64,000 bases of DNA. It comes from CAIXPS01 sp034430115 (GTDB lineage Bacteria > Chloroflexota > Anaerolineae > J036 > Brachytrichaceae). The notes beneath the pieces were generated by a model, which was given only the letters and a program-made list of their open reading frames with translations, did no database searches and was not told the DNA's origin. The DNA is taken from assembly GCA_034430115.1 (NCBI GenBank), contig DAOUFG010000021.1:79580-143579 (forward strand), read 5' to 3'. Both the position numbers and the translations under genes were made by a program. Positions 15,447 to 24,094 of this stretch are shown piece by piece (the first letter of the stretch is position 1; each line of letters opens with the position of its first letter).

Positions 15447-18431
15447 ATGCAAAGCGAGCATAATTTACCATTAGTCGGACGCAGTCAATTGGTAGACCAA
15501 CTAGTAGACCGCTTACAGCGTCCCGATGATGTTGCCGATTATGATTACCGCAACGAATTCGGTTTGCCAGCGGGCTATTATGGCGTAGCTGGCATTGGTA
15601 AGTCGCGTTTGCTACAAGAGTTTGCCAAACGCGCAAGTCAAATTACGCCGTACGTAGTGCAAATTGACTTTGCTGATACCTACCACACTCCCCCCGGAAC
15701 GCCACTTGAGTTTGTGTCACTTCTTATCAGCGAGTTGGAAAAGCAAGATAAACATGCACGCTCCTTTTTACACCATGACAACCCCTTCGCCAATTGCAAC
15801 AGGGTTATAGATGGGATCAAGATATATGGTATCGATATCAAACAAACAATCAAAGTGAAGGATGGCGTTGCCTCTAATGTCAAGATGAGCGTAGATGCCA
15901 CCGCGTTGGAGAAGTCGATATTACTTAGGCTCAAACGACCCTTCTCTCATGCACTCACGAAGCTGCATAAGAAGAGCACCACACGAACGCCACATGAACG
16001 TCCTAGCAAACACAATAATCGTCACAAGCGCCCATTAATTGCCATCACCTTGGATGCAGTCGAACTAGCCCCACGCCCCCTGTACGAATGGTTACGTTAT
16101 GTACCCGAGCTATATAGTAGGGGAAACTGTGACGCATTCCATGTCATGACTGTTGCCGTTGGCCGAGAAAAGATCAATGGTCTGATCGAATGCGAACTAC
16201 CACCCTTAACTGATGATGAGTCTACTGCTTTCGTGCGCGAGTACATCCACTGGCACAGTCTGGAACGCCATGATACTCCTGACAAAAGAAAAGTGGTTCA
16301 GCCGATGAACCAGAGTATCGCTCGAGGACTATTGCAAGATAAATCGCTGGTTGCTGCAATCGTGAGAGCGGGTGCCGGTGTTCCGTTAATGCTAAGCTGG
16401 TTGACGGAATTAGCGACAATTAACCCACAGGCAACAGAGCTACATATAGCTAATACCCTACCGACAGACCACGCCCAACGATTCCGATTGGTATTGGAAC
16501 GTTACCTGGAGTATTTAGGACAAGCGGCCCATACCCAAAATGAGATCGGGTTTCGCCAGAGAGGTCGGTTACTGCTGGTCGGTGCCATACCACGCCAATT
16601 GCCTGGTGCTGAATTACTGCGTGCGATGATCACTCAACTACCCGATATACCTTTTGGCGACAGACCTGACATAGAAGGTTTATTTGACCAACTGGGGCAT
16701 GAGGCATTCGTGGAGAAATTGCCTAATGGCGCGTTACGCTATCACAATTTGGTCCGTGATGGCGCAATCATTTACTTAAAGCAAAAGTTTCCCGACGACT
16801 ATCAGCTTCTGAGCAAGGGAGCCGCCGAATGGTATAAGCGACGCGGCAATCAGGTTGAATGGCTATATCACATTCTATGCAGTGACCACAATATGGCAAT
16901 AGAAGAGCTTAGGCATAGTATCAACTCTGCGCTAGAAGGACAACAATGGCACATCGCGCAAGCATATATAGACCTTACCACTCATGTTGAGCTTGAACTG
17001 AAAGATCAGGCTTGGGTCACTCTGTTCAAGGCCGACCTCGCATACGGTGAAGGGAACAAAGAATTGGCGCTACAACGGCTGATACAAACGGTTAGAACAC
17101 CAAGCGTATTTATGACGAATAACGCAGATGTCAGCCCAGACGACTTAGGGAAACAAGTTGCCAACCGGCTGGAGCTATGGCTAAGCTGGAATAACAACAT
17201 AGAAGGTCAATCCCGAGACGGAAAGCTTCGGCAAGTAAACCATGACTACCTAGATGTTTTTCTGTGGTGGGCAAAACATCTTCAATTACCCAAAACGGAA
17301 GCTGTTACATTGTCTGAACTAGCTAGAAACTCGTTGCTGCTTGGCCAATGGCAAAAAGCCGAAGACTTCCAGCTGCAAGCATTGTTACTGTACCGCAACA
17401 TCGGATACCAATTGGAAGAAGCTAATGCTTTGCGTGAGGTGGCTAGCATAGCACGTCTGCAACGCCATCTGAAAGAAGCCGAAGGCTTCGGGCAACAGGC
17501 ATTGATACTGTACCGCAAGATCGAGAGTCCGCTGGGAGAAGCCAATGCCCTAAATGAACTGGGGATGATAGCATATCAACAAGATCATCTACAAGAAGCT
17601 GAAGACCTCGAGAGACAGGCATTGGCTTTGTACCGCAACATCAAGAGTCCGCTGGGAGAGGCCAATGCCCTAAATGAACTGGGTAGCATAGCGTCTTATA
17701 GAGGTCATCTGCAAGAAGCCGAAGACTGTGAGCAACGGGCATTGACTCTGTACCGCAACGCCGAGAGTCCGCTGGGAGAAGCTCGTGCACTAAATGAACT
17801 GGGGAAGATAACAATTCAACAAGGTCGCCTGAAAGAAGCCGAGGGCTTCGAGCAACGGGCATTGACTCTGTACCGCAATGCCGAGAGTCTGCTGGGAGAA
17901 GCTCACGTCCTAGAAGATATGGGGAGGCTAGCATTTCAACAAGGTCGCCTGAAAGAAGCCGAGGGCTTCGAGCAACAGGCATTAACTCTGTACCGCAACA
18001 TCAAGGATCAATTGGGAGAAGCTAACGCTCTGTATGAGATTGGTAGAGTTGCCTGGGAACAAAATTTCCCACTGAGGGCCAACCAATTTTTACAACAGGC
18101 GCTAACAATATATCGTGACATCAATTCACAATCAGGAGAAGCTCTCGTCCTACTTGAATTGGGGAAGGAAGCTTTGAAGCGTCAGCAATTCGAGGAAGCC
18201 AAGTTACTCATAGATGACGCATTTAGTTATTACATTTCCATCATGAGGCAAACCAGTATGGTACGTGCATGTTTAAATATTCAAAATGAGTTACTTGAAC
18301 AACCAAACCCTGAGGAGTATCAAATGGCAGTTTATCTGTTGAAGTGGGTAGATCAGTATGCTACGAACACGCAGTACGCGATGGAAGTAACCGAACTACA
18401 CAAACGCTTGATAGAGATGCACAGAGGCTAA
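15447..18431 (+). CDS. STAND-type NTPase with C-terminal TPR array
   Basis: 994 residues. The N-terminus LVGRSQLVDQLVDRL precedes Walker A GVAGIGKSR (about 48-56). ITLDAVEL (about 195) may be Walker B, followed by sensor/winged-helix-like segments (GRLLLVGAIPRQLPG). From about residue 640 there are eight or so 40-residue TPR units of the kinesin-light-chain type. STAND NTPases are oligomerising switches that sense a ligand through the repeats; in bacteria they serve in regulation and anti-phage or self-recognition conflict. ATG 15447 follows GAGGTGG. Base composition is visibly more AT-rich than in the flanking genes, consistent with transfer. The gene at 18479 is its likely partner. Confidence 0.78.
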   Translation: MQSEHNLPLVGRSQLVDQLVDRLQRPDDVADYDYRNEFGLPAGYYGVAGIGKSRLLQEFAKRASQITPYVVQIDFADTYHTPPGTPLEFVSLLISELEKQDKHARSFLHHDNPFANCNRVIDGIKIYGIDIKQTIKVKDGVASNVKMSVDATALEKSILLRLKRPFSHALTKLHKKSTTRTPHERPSKHNNRHKRPLIAITLDAVELAPRPLYEWLRYVPELYSRGNCDAFHVMTVAVGREKINGLIECELPPLTDDESTAFVREYIHWHSLERHDTPDKRKVVQPMNQSIARGLLQDKSLVAAIVRAGAGVPLMLSWLTELATINPQATELHIANTLPTDHAQRFRLVLERYLEYLGQAAHTQNEIGFRQRGRLLLVGAIPRQLPGAELLRAMITQLPDIPFGDRPDIEGLFDQLGHEAFVEKLPNGALRYHNLVRDGAIIYLKQKFPDDYQLLSKGAAEWYKRRGNQVEWLYHILCSDHNMAIEELRHSINSALEGQQWHIAQAYIDLTTHVELELKDQAWVTLFKADLAYGEGNKELALQRLIQTVRTPSVFMTNNADVSPDDLGKQVANRLELWLSWNNNIEGQSRDGKLRQVNHDYLDVFLWWAKHLQLPKTEAVTLSELARNSLLLGQWQKAEDFQLQALLLYRNIGYQLEEANALREVASIARLQRHLKEAEGFGQQALILYRKIESPLGEANALNELGMIAYQQDHLQEAEDLERQALALYRNIKSPLGEANALNELGSIASYRGHLQEAEDCEQRALTLYRNAESPLGEARALNELGKITIQQGRLKEAEGFEQRALTLYRNAESLLGEAHVLEDMGRLAFQQGRLKEAEGFEQQALTLYRNIKDQLGEANALYEIGRVAWEQNFPLRANQFLQQALTIYRDINSQSGEALVLLELGKEALKRQQFEEAKLLIDDAFSYYISIMRQTSMVRACLNIQNELLEQPNPEEYQMAVYLLKWVDQYATNTQYAMEVTELHKRLIEMHRG
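17401..18120 (+). repeat. Near-identical 120-bp tandem units encoding TPRs
   Basis: The coding sequence repeats with an exact 120-nt period. AGTCCGCTGGGAGAAGCC-type segments recur at about 17526, 17646, 17766 and 17886, and a diverged one near 18006. CTGTACCGCAA recurs at the same spacing. DNA-level identity indicates recent unit duplication within the STAND gene. Confidence 0.85.
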
Positions 18432-18478
18432 TTTACCAAAGTGGCCATACCAGCCCATACAAATCGCAGGAGAAAACA

Positions 18479-18925
18479 GTGACAGAATCCGGACTAAACC
18501 AACTAGTTGCTCAAATATTGGCGATTCTTGCACCAGCGATGCCTCATTTACAAGAAATAGCAAAGGGGGCAGCCTCGACTGCTGGTACGGTAATTGCGAA
18601 CAAAGCGCATATATTACTTAACAATATCCGCGAGCGGTTTACAAGAGAGAAGGACGAGGAAGCTGTTCAGACGCTTCAACTCTACACAAAAAACCCCAAG
18701 CGGTTTGAAGGTGCACTAGCTGAGATTCTTCTAACGACGCTGCAGAAGCACCCCGAATTTGCCCAAGAGATCAGCGAGCTTCTAGCCGAACCTTCACTCC
18801 AGGAAGTGATAGCTAAGAACGATTCTGAAGTACATCGCATCGAACTTTCACTCTCGGGCGTTGGCATACAACGAATTATCACAGATAATAGCACCGTAAC
18901 CGATGTAAAGATAACAAAGAAATAA
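18479..18925 (+). CDS. Small partner protein of the STAND/TPR gene
   Basis: 148 residues, GTG start with AGGAGA 5 nt upstream. The N-terminus has a hydrophobic/amphipathic helix (LVAQILAILAPAMPHL) and a small-residue stretch (AKGAASTAGTVIANKAHILL). A helical segment FEGALAEILLTTLQKHPEF follows, then a short beta-type tail GVGIQRIITDNSTVTDVKI. This layout (Gly/Ala helix, helical repeat, Asn/Gln-flavoured terminal motif) resembles small effector-like proteins encoded beside NLR/STAND genes whose C-terminal motif may form amyloid-like contacts. That comparison is inference. It shares the AT-rich composition and follows the STAND gene by 47 nt. Confidence 0.6.
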   Translation: MTESGLNQLVAQILAILAPAMPHLQEIAKGAASTAGTVIANKAHILLNNIRERFTREKDEEAVQTLQLYTKNPKRFEGALAEILLTTLQKHPEFAQEISELLAEPSLQEVIAKNDSEVHRIELSLSGVGIQRIITDNSTVTDVKITKK

Positions 18926-19106
18926 ACGCTTGCACAGGCTTTGAAACTTAAGCTTTCGCTAAAGCTGTGGCATCGGGCACATTCACTGTTTTGGGAGATT
19001 GGCCTAAGTGCCCTATAGGACGTGGCCCTTATGGGAACTACTAGCCCACTGGTATCTACTGAGTGATGAGATTACACCCATACCATATTCTTACGTTTTA
19101 CGTACC

Positions 19107-21341
19107 ATGAGCCAACCAAAACTACGCACACAAGCGGAGCGCAAGAATCAATGGATCGCGCGCCTGATTCCCGGCGCGACCTTCGATACGCTCCCGCACG
19201 ACTGGTCGATTCACGTTGCCGGCGACCTGGGCCTGGCACTGCAATTCAGCGCGGGGGGCGTCTCCGTGCGCAGCCTGCACGACCTGAAGTTGGGCCGCGA
19301 ACTGGCGGCGCCTAAGCCCGCGCCGCTGTTCACCCTCGGCCTGCACAATGGCGAGGGTGAATTGCTCGTCAATGCCGAAGCGGGCTGGCAACAAACGCAC
19401 GTCCGCAGCGCCCGGCACGGTTTCGTGCTGGAGTGGAGCCACCCGCTGGACGAGCGCATCGGGCCGCTGACGGTAAGACTATCAGCCACACTCGACGCGC
19501 GCAGTTCGGCCATGCGCTGGACGTTGCGCGTCACGAATAGCGGCTCCGCCTGGGGCGTGTGGCGCGTGATCTTCCCCCAGATAGCCTTGAGCAAGTTCGA
19601 CGAGCACGCCGTGGTACTCCTCCCGAATGGGCCGGGCGAACTGAAGCGCGGCGCGTGGGACGAGGCTTATACCTATCAGCAACCCTATGGTCAGGCCTGG
19701 TGCACCATGCAATTGCTGGCCGCATACGCCGAGACGACCATGCGTTCGCAGGCGACGGGGCTCTACTTGGCTGTGCATGACCCGCACGGCAGCACCAAAG
19801 ACATCAGCGCCCAAAGCGACCCGCCAAATTCGGCGCTCACGCTGGCCTACGACACTCCCGCCCCTAACATGGGGCTGCCAGGCAACGGCTTCACCTTCAG
19901 CGGCGAGGCGGTGTGGCAATTGTTGCGCGGCGATTGGTATGACGCGGCGCAAATCTATCGCGCCTGGGCCAGCCAGCACGCGCGCTGGTGGCCCAAGCTT
20001 GGCCCCGCAGGCCGCAGCGATACGCCGGCCTGGATGCGCGAACTCAGCGCCTGGGTGCAAGCCGGGTTCGTGCCCGGCACCACCAATGGGCTCGCCCCCA
20101 GCGACAGCCTTGCACCGGTGAAGCGCTTCCACGAACTGGTGGACGTGCCCGTCGCATTGCACTGGTACGCCTGGCACCAGATTCCCTTCGACAACGACTA
20201 TCCGCACTACTTCCCGGCCAAAGAAGGCTTTGCGGAAGCCGTGCGCGAGTTGCAGCAAACGGGCGTGTACATCATGCCCTACATCAATGGCCGCCTGTGG
20301 GATACGCGCGACCATGGCACGGAAGACTTCGAGTTTAGCGCGCTCGCCCTGCCCGCCGCCACCAAAGACGAACATGGCGAGCCCTATACCGAAAGCTATG
20401 GCAGCAAAGAAGCCGACAACACGCCAGTGAAGCTGGCTGTGATGTGCCCCACCACAAAACTATGGCAAACGCGCGTGCACGACATCGTGATGCGGTTGAT
20501 CAACGAGGTCGGCGTGGATAGCGTCTACATCGACCAGGTCGCCGCCGCCAAACCCACCCTGTGCATGGACGCGACGCACGAGCACCCACTAGGCGGGGGG
20601 CACTGGTGGAACGAAGGGTATTACCAGATGATCGGGCGCATCCAGGCCGAGCTGCCGGAAGGGCGCATGATCACCACCGAGTGCAACGCCGAGGCTTTCA
20701 TCCCCTGGTTCGACGGCTACCTGACCTGGCACTGGCAACTTGACAACATGGTGCCCGTCTTCCCAGCTATCTACGGCGGCACCGTGCAGACCTTCGGGCG
20801 CGCCTACGACGGGAATGCCCTGGCCAAGCGCATGAAGGCCGGGCAACAACTCGTCTTTGGCGAACAAATCGGCTGGTTCAACCCCGCCATCATCGAAGAC
20901 CCAAGCATGGCCGACTACCTGCGCCAGGTGATCCGCCTGCGCCACGCGCTGCGACGTTACTTCTACGCCGGGCGGATGCTGCGCCCGCCGCAACTGAGCG
21001 CGGTGCCGCAAGTGAAAGCCGATTGGCAGTTCGCCCTGGTCAGTGGTGACGACTGGGTGACCACGGATGCCGTGATGAGCGGCGCGTGGGCGCTGCCGGG
21101 TGAACGCCGGGCGGTGTTGCTGTCTGTGAACGTGAGCGACGAGCCTGTGACGGCGACGTTCGATTTCGACGCCCAGCGCGACCTGGCCGCCGCCGGGTAT
21201 GACAAGCGCGGCGCACAATTGCGCGCCCGCGTGCTCACCAACGAGCCTTATCCCACCACGCCGGAGGCGCTGCCTGCCCGCCGCAAGGTCACGCTCACCT
21301 TCCCTGCACGACAGGCGATGGCCTGGGAAGTGAGTTGGTAA
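19107..21341 (+). CDS. DUF6259-type putative glycoside hydrolase
   Basis: 744 residues, no signal peptide. An N-terminal beta-sandwich (about 1-250) is followed by a TIM-barrel-like segment with DVPVALHWYAWHQIPFDNDYPHY, YIMPYINGRLWDTRD, VDSVYIDQVAA (probable catalytic Asp on beta-4) and MITTECNAEAFI. A C-terminal beta domain follows. This is the layout of the DUF6259 family, related to GH36/GH31-like clans. The substrate is unknown, probably an alpha-linked oligosaccharide. ATG 19107 is used; the frame is open to 19008, but that segment is AT-rich and unlike the family. It may function with the GH10-like and GH31 enzymes in the window. Confidence 0.72.
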   Translation: MSQPKLRTQAERKNQWIARLIPGATFDTLPHDWSIHVAGDLGLALQFSAGGVSVRSLHDLKLGRELAAPKPAPLFTLGLHNGEGELLVNAEAGWQQTHVRSARHGFVLEWSHPLDERIGPLTVRLSATLDARSSAMRWTLRVTNSGSAWGVWRVIFPQIALSKFDEHAVVLLPNGPGELKRGAWDEAYTYQQPYGQAWCTMQLLAAYAETTMRSQATGLYLAVHDPHGSTKDISAQSDPPNSALTLAYDTPAPNMGLPGNGFTFSGEAVWQLLRGDWYDAAQIYRAWASQHARWWPKLGPAGRSDTPAWMRELSAWVQAGFVPGTTNGLAPSDSLAPVKRFHELVDVPVALHWYAWHQIPFDNDYPHYFPAKEGFAEAVRELQQTGVYIMPYINGRLWDTRDHGTEDFEFSALALPAATKDEHGEPYTESYGSKEADNTPVKLAVMCPTTKLWQTRVHDIVMRLINEVGVDSVYIDQVAAAKPTLCMDATHEHPLGGGHWWNEGYYQMIGRIQAELPEGRMITTECNAEAFIPWFDGYLTWHWQLDNMVPVFPAIYGGTVQTFGRAYDGNALAKRMKAGQQLVFGEQIGWFNPAIIEDPSMADYLRQVIRLRHALRRYFYAGRMLRPPQLSAVPQVKADWQFALVSGDDWVTTDAVMSGAWALPGERRAVLLSVNVSDEPVTATFDFDAQRDLAAAGYDKRGAQLRARVLTNEPYPTTPEALPARRKVTLTFPARQAMAWEVSW

Positions 21342-21350
21342 GCGAAAAAA

Positions 21351-21400
21351 ACTCCGGGGTCTCAAACCGAACTTCGGTTAGCCAGACCCCGGAGGTTTTT
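21351..21400. terminator. Bidirectional terminator between convergent genes
   Basis: CTCCGGGGTCT (21352-21362) pairs with AGACCCCGGAG (21384-21394), with an inner ACCGAACTTCGGT hairpin. A7 flanks the left side and T5 the right, so both strands end in a U-tract. Confidence 0.85.
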
Positions 21401-21450
21401 GTTTCTTCTCACCCCGTTGCACTACGTGATGCCGTTTATAGAATCTCCCA

Positions 21451-23325
21451 CTACTGCACTGCCCCGGATGAGCTTACACCCGTGCGGACCTCGGCGCCCT
21501 CGGGCGGCGTGAATCCCGGCCCGTAGCGATATACCGCCTGCCAGGGCACGTATTTGCTCACCAGGTCTTCATCGATCAGCACTTCGCCGTTGCGCGTGAC
21601 GGTGCGATGAGAAACGATCTTCGCGCCATCCACGGCGTAGTCCACCTTCACCGCCTTGCCCGCCGCGACCTCGTTGTCGGGGTCCGGCTCGTAGATGTCC
21701 GGGCCATGCGCCACCACGTCACTGATCACCGGCGTGGCAAACGTCACCTGCCGGCCATCGGACGTGCCATAGAACTTGAACGTGAGGGTGGCCGCAGATT
21801 GATTGAAGTACGTCTCGATCAAAAGATAAGAATCGCTATCGTTGACGAATTTCAGATCGACATAGGGCGAAAAGACGGTCGCATCGTACCCCGGCCCCAT
21901 GCCGCGTTCATAATAGCTCACCCGGTAGCCATGCGGGTAGCGCTCGACGATCGGGAAGCCCGCCCGCAACGCCGCCTGGTAGGCCGTGGTGGATACCTGG
22001 CACACGCCGCCGCCCACGCCTTTCAACGTGCGGTCGCCCACGATCACCAACCCCTCTTCATATCCGTCGTCGGTGGATACGTCACCCAGGTAATGATTGA
22101 ACGAGAACGTCGCGTGCGGCGCCACCACCAGGCCGTGAAAGTGAGAGGCCGCCACCTTCACGTTCGTCAAGCGCGCCGAAGTGGAACCTTTGAAATAAGT
22201 GGTCGCTTCGGTGATCAATTCGGTGATGCCAAGTTGCTGGGCGGTGGCGTCGGTGTTCACCGCCGGCTCCACCGTGTTCACCACCAGCGATACGTTGCGC
22301 TGGTCGCCGTTCAAAGCCGCCGCAATCGCATCCAGCGTGGCATCCACGTTCAACGAACGCCCGGCGCGCGAAGGCGCGATGTTCACCAGCGTCGCCGTCG
22401 CGTCGTCAAAGGTAAAGCGCGCATCCTGCACGTCGCGATCCACGGCAGGTGCCAGTTTCTCAATCATCGGGCGCAACGCCTCGCGGTTTAGCGCGGTGGT
22501 CAGGCTGATCTGACTGCCCTGCACCTGCTGCGTAACGGTGACGAACTGTCCCAGGTCCGTGCCGCGAATGCGAAAGGCTTCCTCGCCGGCGATTGGGTTA
22601 TCGTTCTCGTCCCACTTGGGCACCATAATCACCAGGTCCTGCGCAACGATGCGCTTGGCGGCCTCCACGGCCGGCGCGGCGCTGGTGACCCTGGGTTGCA
22701 GGTCGTTCATCGGCAGGTTTAGCGTGACGTTTTTGCCGCCCACAATGGCGGCCTGCACCAACACGAATGACGTATCCACATTCAACGCGGAGCCCGTCTG
22801 GGCCGCCACTTCCTGCACGCTGCCATTTTCAAATACAAAAGAGGCGTCTTTCGGATCGCGCTGCACTTCCGTCGCAAGCCGCTGCAATGTGGCACGCAGC
22901 GCGCCGTCATCCATCTGCACCACCGGCGCCACCTGCACGCCGTTCCACCAGGCGTCCAGTTGGTGAGCGAGATTCGCCATCAGGCCCGCATCGCGCCCCA
23001 CGTTCAGCGCGCGTTGCGCCGTCGCGGCAGGGTCCAGCCCGGCCCCAAAATCGGCCGGGCGCAAGTTCACCACGTGCCCCGCCACGTTTAGCGTGAGCGC
23101 GGGCGTGCGGAAGAAGGTGGCCTTCTCCTGTGCGACCTTGAAAATCTCCTCGGCGGTCATGCCGCTCAGGTCCACCCCTTGCAAGTGCACGCCGGGGTAG
23201 GCGCGGCCGGTATAAGAAACTTCAAAGGCCACCACCCCGCCTACGAGGCCGCCAATTACTAATACCAAACAGAGGGCAACAAGAAGAGCAGGTAATGAGG
23301 ATGATTTACGAGCAGGCGATCTCAT
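21451..23325 (-). CDS. VanW family protein with two peptidoglycan-binding-like repeats and a C-terminal G5-like domain
   Basis: 624 residues. There is a basic N-terminus with one membrane anchor (about 10-35, LPALLVALCLVLVIGGLVGGVV). Two YoaR/PF12229-type domains follow (GVDLSGMTAEEIFKVA... and a second near 270-390). Next is the VanW core VGGGVCQVSTTAYQAALRAGFPIVERYPHGYRVSYYERG, then a G5-like segment (VDYAVDGAKIVSHRTVTRNGEVL). Such proteins sit outside the membrane and are thought to contact peptidoglycan; VanW itself is an accessory of vancomycin clusters with unknown activity. ATG 23325 places the anchor properly; the frame is open to 23472. Confidence 0.85.
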   Translation of the reverse strand: MRSPARKSSSLPALLVALCLVLVIGGLVGGVVAFEVSYTGRAYPGVHLQGVDLSGMTAEEIFKVAQEKATFFRTPALTLNVAGHVVNLRPADFGAGLDPAATAQRALNVGRDAGLMANLAHQLDAWWNGVQVAPVVQMDDGALRATLQRLATEVQRDPKDASFVFENGSVQEVAAQTGSALNVDTSFVLVQAAIVGGKNVTLNLPMNDLQPRVTSAAPAVEAAKRIVAQDLVIMVPKWDENDNPIAGEEAFRIRGTDLGQFVTVTQQVQGSQISLTTALNREALRPMIEKLAPAVDRDVQDARFTFDDATATLVNIAPSRAGRSLNVDATLDAIAAALNGDQRNVSLVVNTVEPAVNTDATAQQLGITELITEATTYFKGSTSARLTNVKVAASHFHGLVVAPHATFSFNHYLGDVSTDDGYEEGLVIVGDRTLKGVGGGVCQVSTTAYQAALRAGFPIVERYPHGYRVSYYERGMGPGYDATVFSPYVDLKFVNDSDSYLLIETYFNQSAATLTFKFYGTSDGRQVTFATPVISDVVAHGPDIYEPDPDNEVAAGKAVKVDYAVDGAKIVSHRTVTRNGEVLIDEDLVSKYVPWQAVYRYGPGFTPPEGAEVRTGVSSSGAVQ

Positions 23326-23425
23326 AGCGACAAATCGTACCAGCAACCCGCCGCCCGCTACCCACCGCTCATCATTCGATAGAGCTACCGATGATATACG
23401 GTGGATAGTGGGCGGACAATGTCGA

Positions 23426-24094
23426 TCACACGGCAACCTCACCACGCGCCTGTAATAACAGGCGTTGCGCATGCTGGGAAACGGCTTCCCAGTCGTTTGT
23501 ATCCATCAATGCGGGCGGGAGCAACTCCGCGCCCAGGCCCACCAGTTGCACGCCGGCTTTCAGATAGTCACTCGCCTCGCGCGCAGTAACCATCCCGCTC
23601 ACCCAAAGCGGGATCTCGGGCAGCGGCCCGCGAATCGCGCGGATGTAGGCCGGCCCACCGACGCTGCCGGCAGGGCTGATCTTCACCACGTGCGCCCCCA
23701 TGCGCCAGGCGTGCACAATCTCCGTCATCGTCAAGCCGGCGGGGATGGCCACCACCCCTGCATCTCGACAAGGCCGGATGATATCCGTCTCACAAATCGG
23801 CGACACAACGAACTGTGCGCCGTTCTCGATACAACGTAGGGCGTCGGGCGTGTTCATCACGGTGCCCGCGCCAATCATGACGGCATTACTCACCTGGGCC
23901 GCCAGGTCTTTGATGACGTCCAGCGCGCCAGGAATTGTGAGTGTTATTTCGATCATGCGGAACCCTGCTTGCATCAAAGCCTGGGCCCCCTTCAACGCAT
24001 GCTCACTGCTATTCACCCGTATGATGGCAACGTATTTTTCTGCGAACATCCCGCGGACGCGGGTTTCGATAGGCGACATTGTTTGTGTTGACAT
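23426..24094 (-). CDS. eda: 2-keto-3-deoxy-6-phosphogluconate aldolase family (KDPG/KHG aldolase)
   Basis: 222 residues, class I aldolase (beta/alpha)8 barrel. The general-base Glu is in MIEITLTIPG, GAGTVMN is the phosphate-side loop and the Schiff-base Lys is in VVKISPAGSVGG. It cleaves KDPG to pyruvate and glyceraldehyde-3-phosphate (Entner-Doudoroff) or related 2-keto-3-deoxy acids from uronate catabolism. The start codon overlaps the gltA stop (TAATG), so the two are translationally coupled, which places pyruvate production beside citrate synthase. Confidence 0.88.
   Translation of the reverse strand: MSTQTMSPIETRVRGMFAEKYVAIIRVNSSEHALKGAQALMQAGFRMIEITLTIPGALDVIKDLAAQVSNAVMIGAGTVMNTPDALRCIENGAQFVVSPICETDIIRPCRDAGVVAIPAGLTMTEIVHAWRMGAHVVKISPAGSVGGPAYIRAIRGPLPEIPLWVSGMVTAREASDYLKAGVQLVGLGAELLPPALMDTNDWEAVSQHAQRLLLQARGEVAV

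Noticed and set aside
17401..18120. Regular 120-bp repeats considered as a CRISPR or satellite array
   Set aside because: The repeats are in frame, encode 40-residue TPR units and have no spacers.
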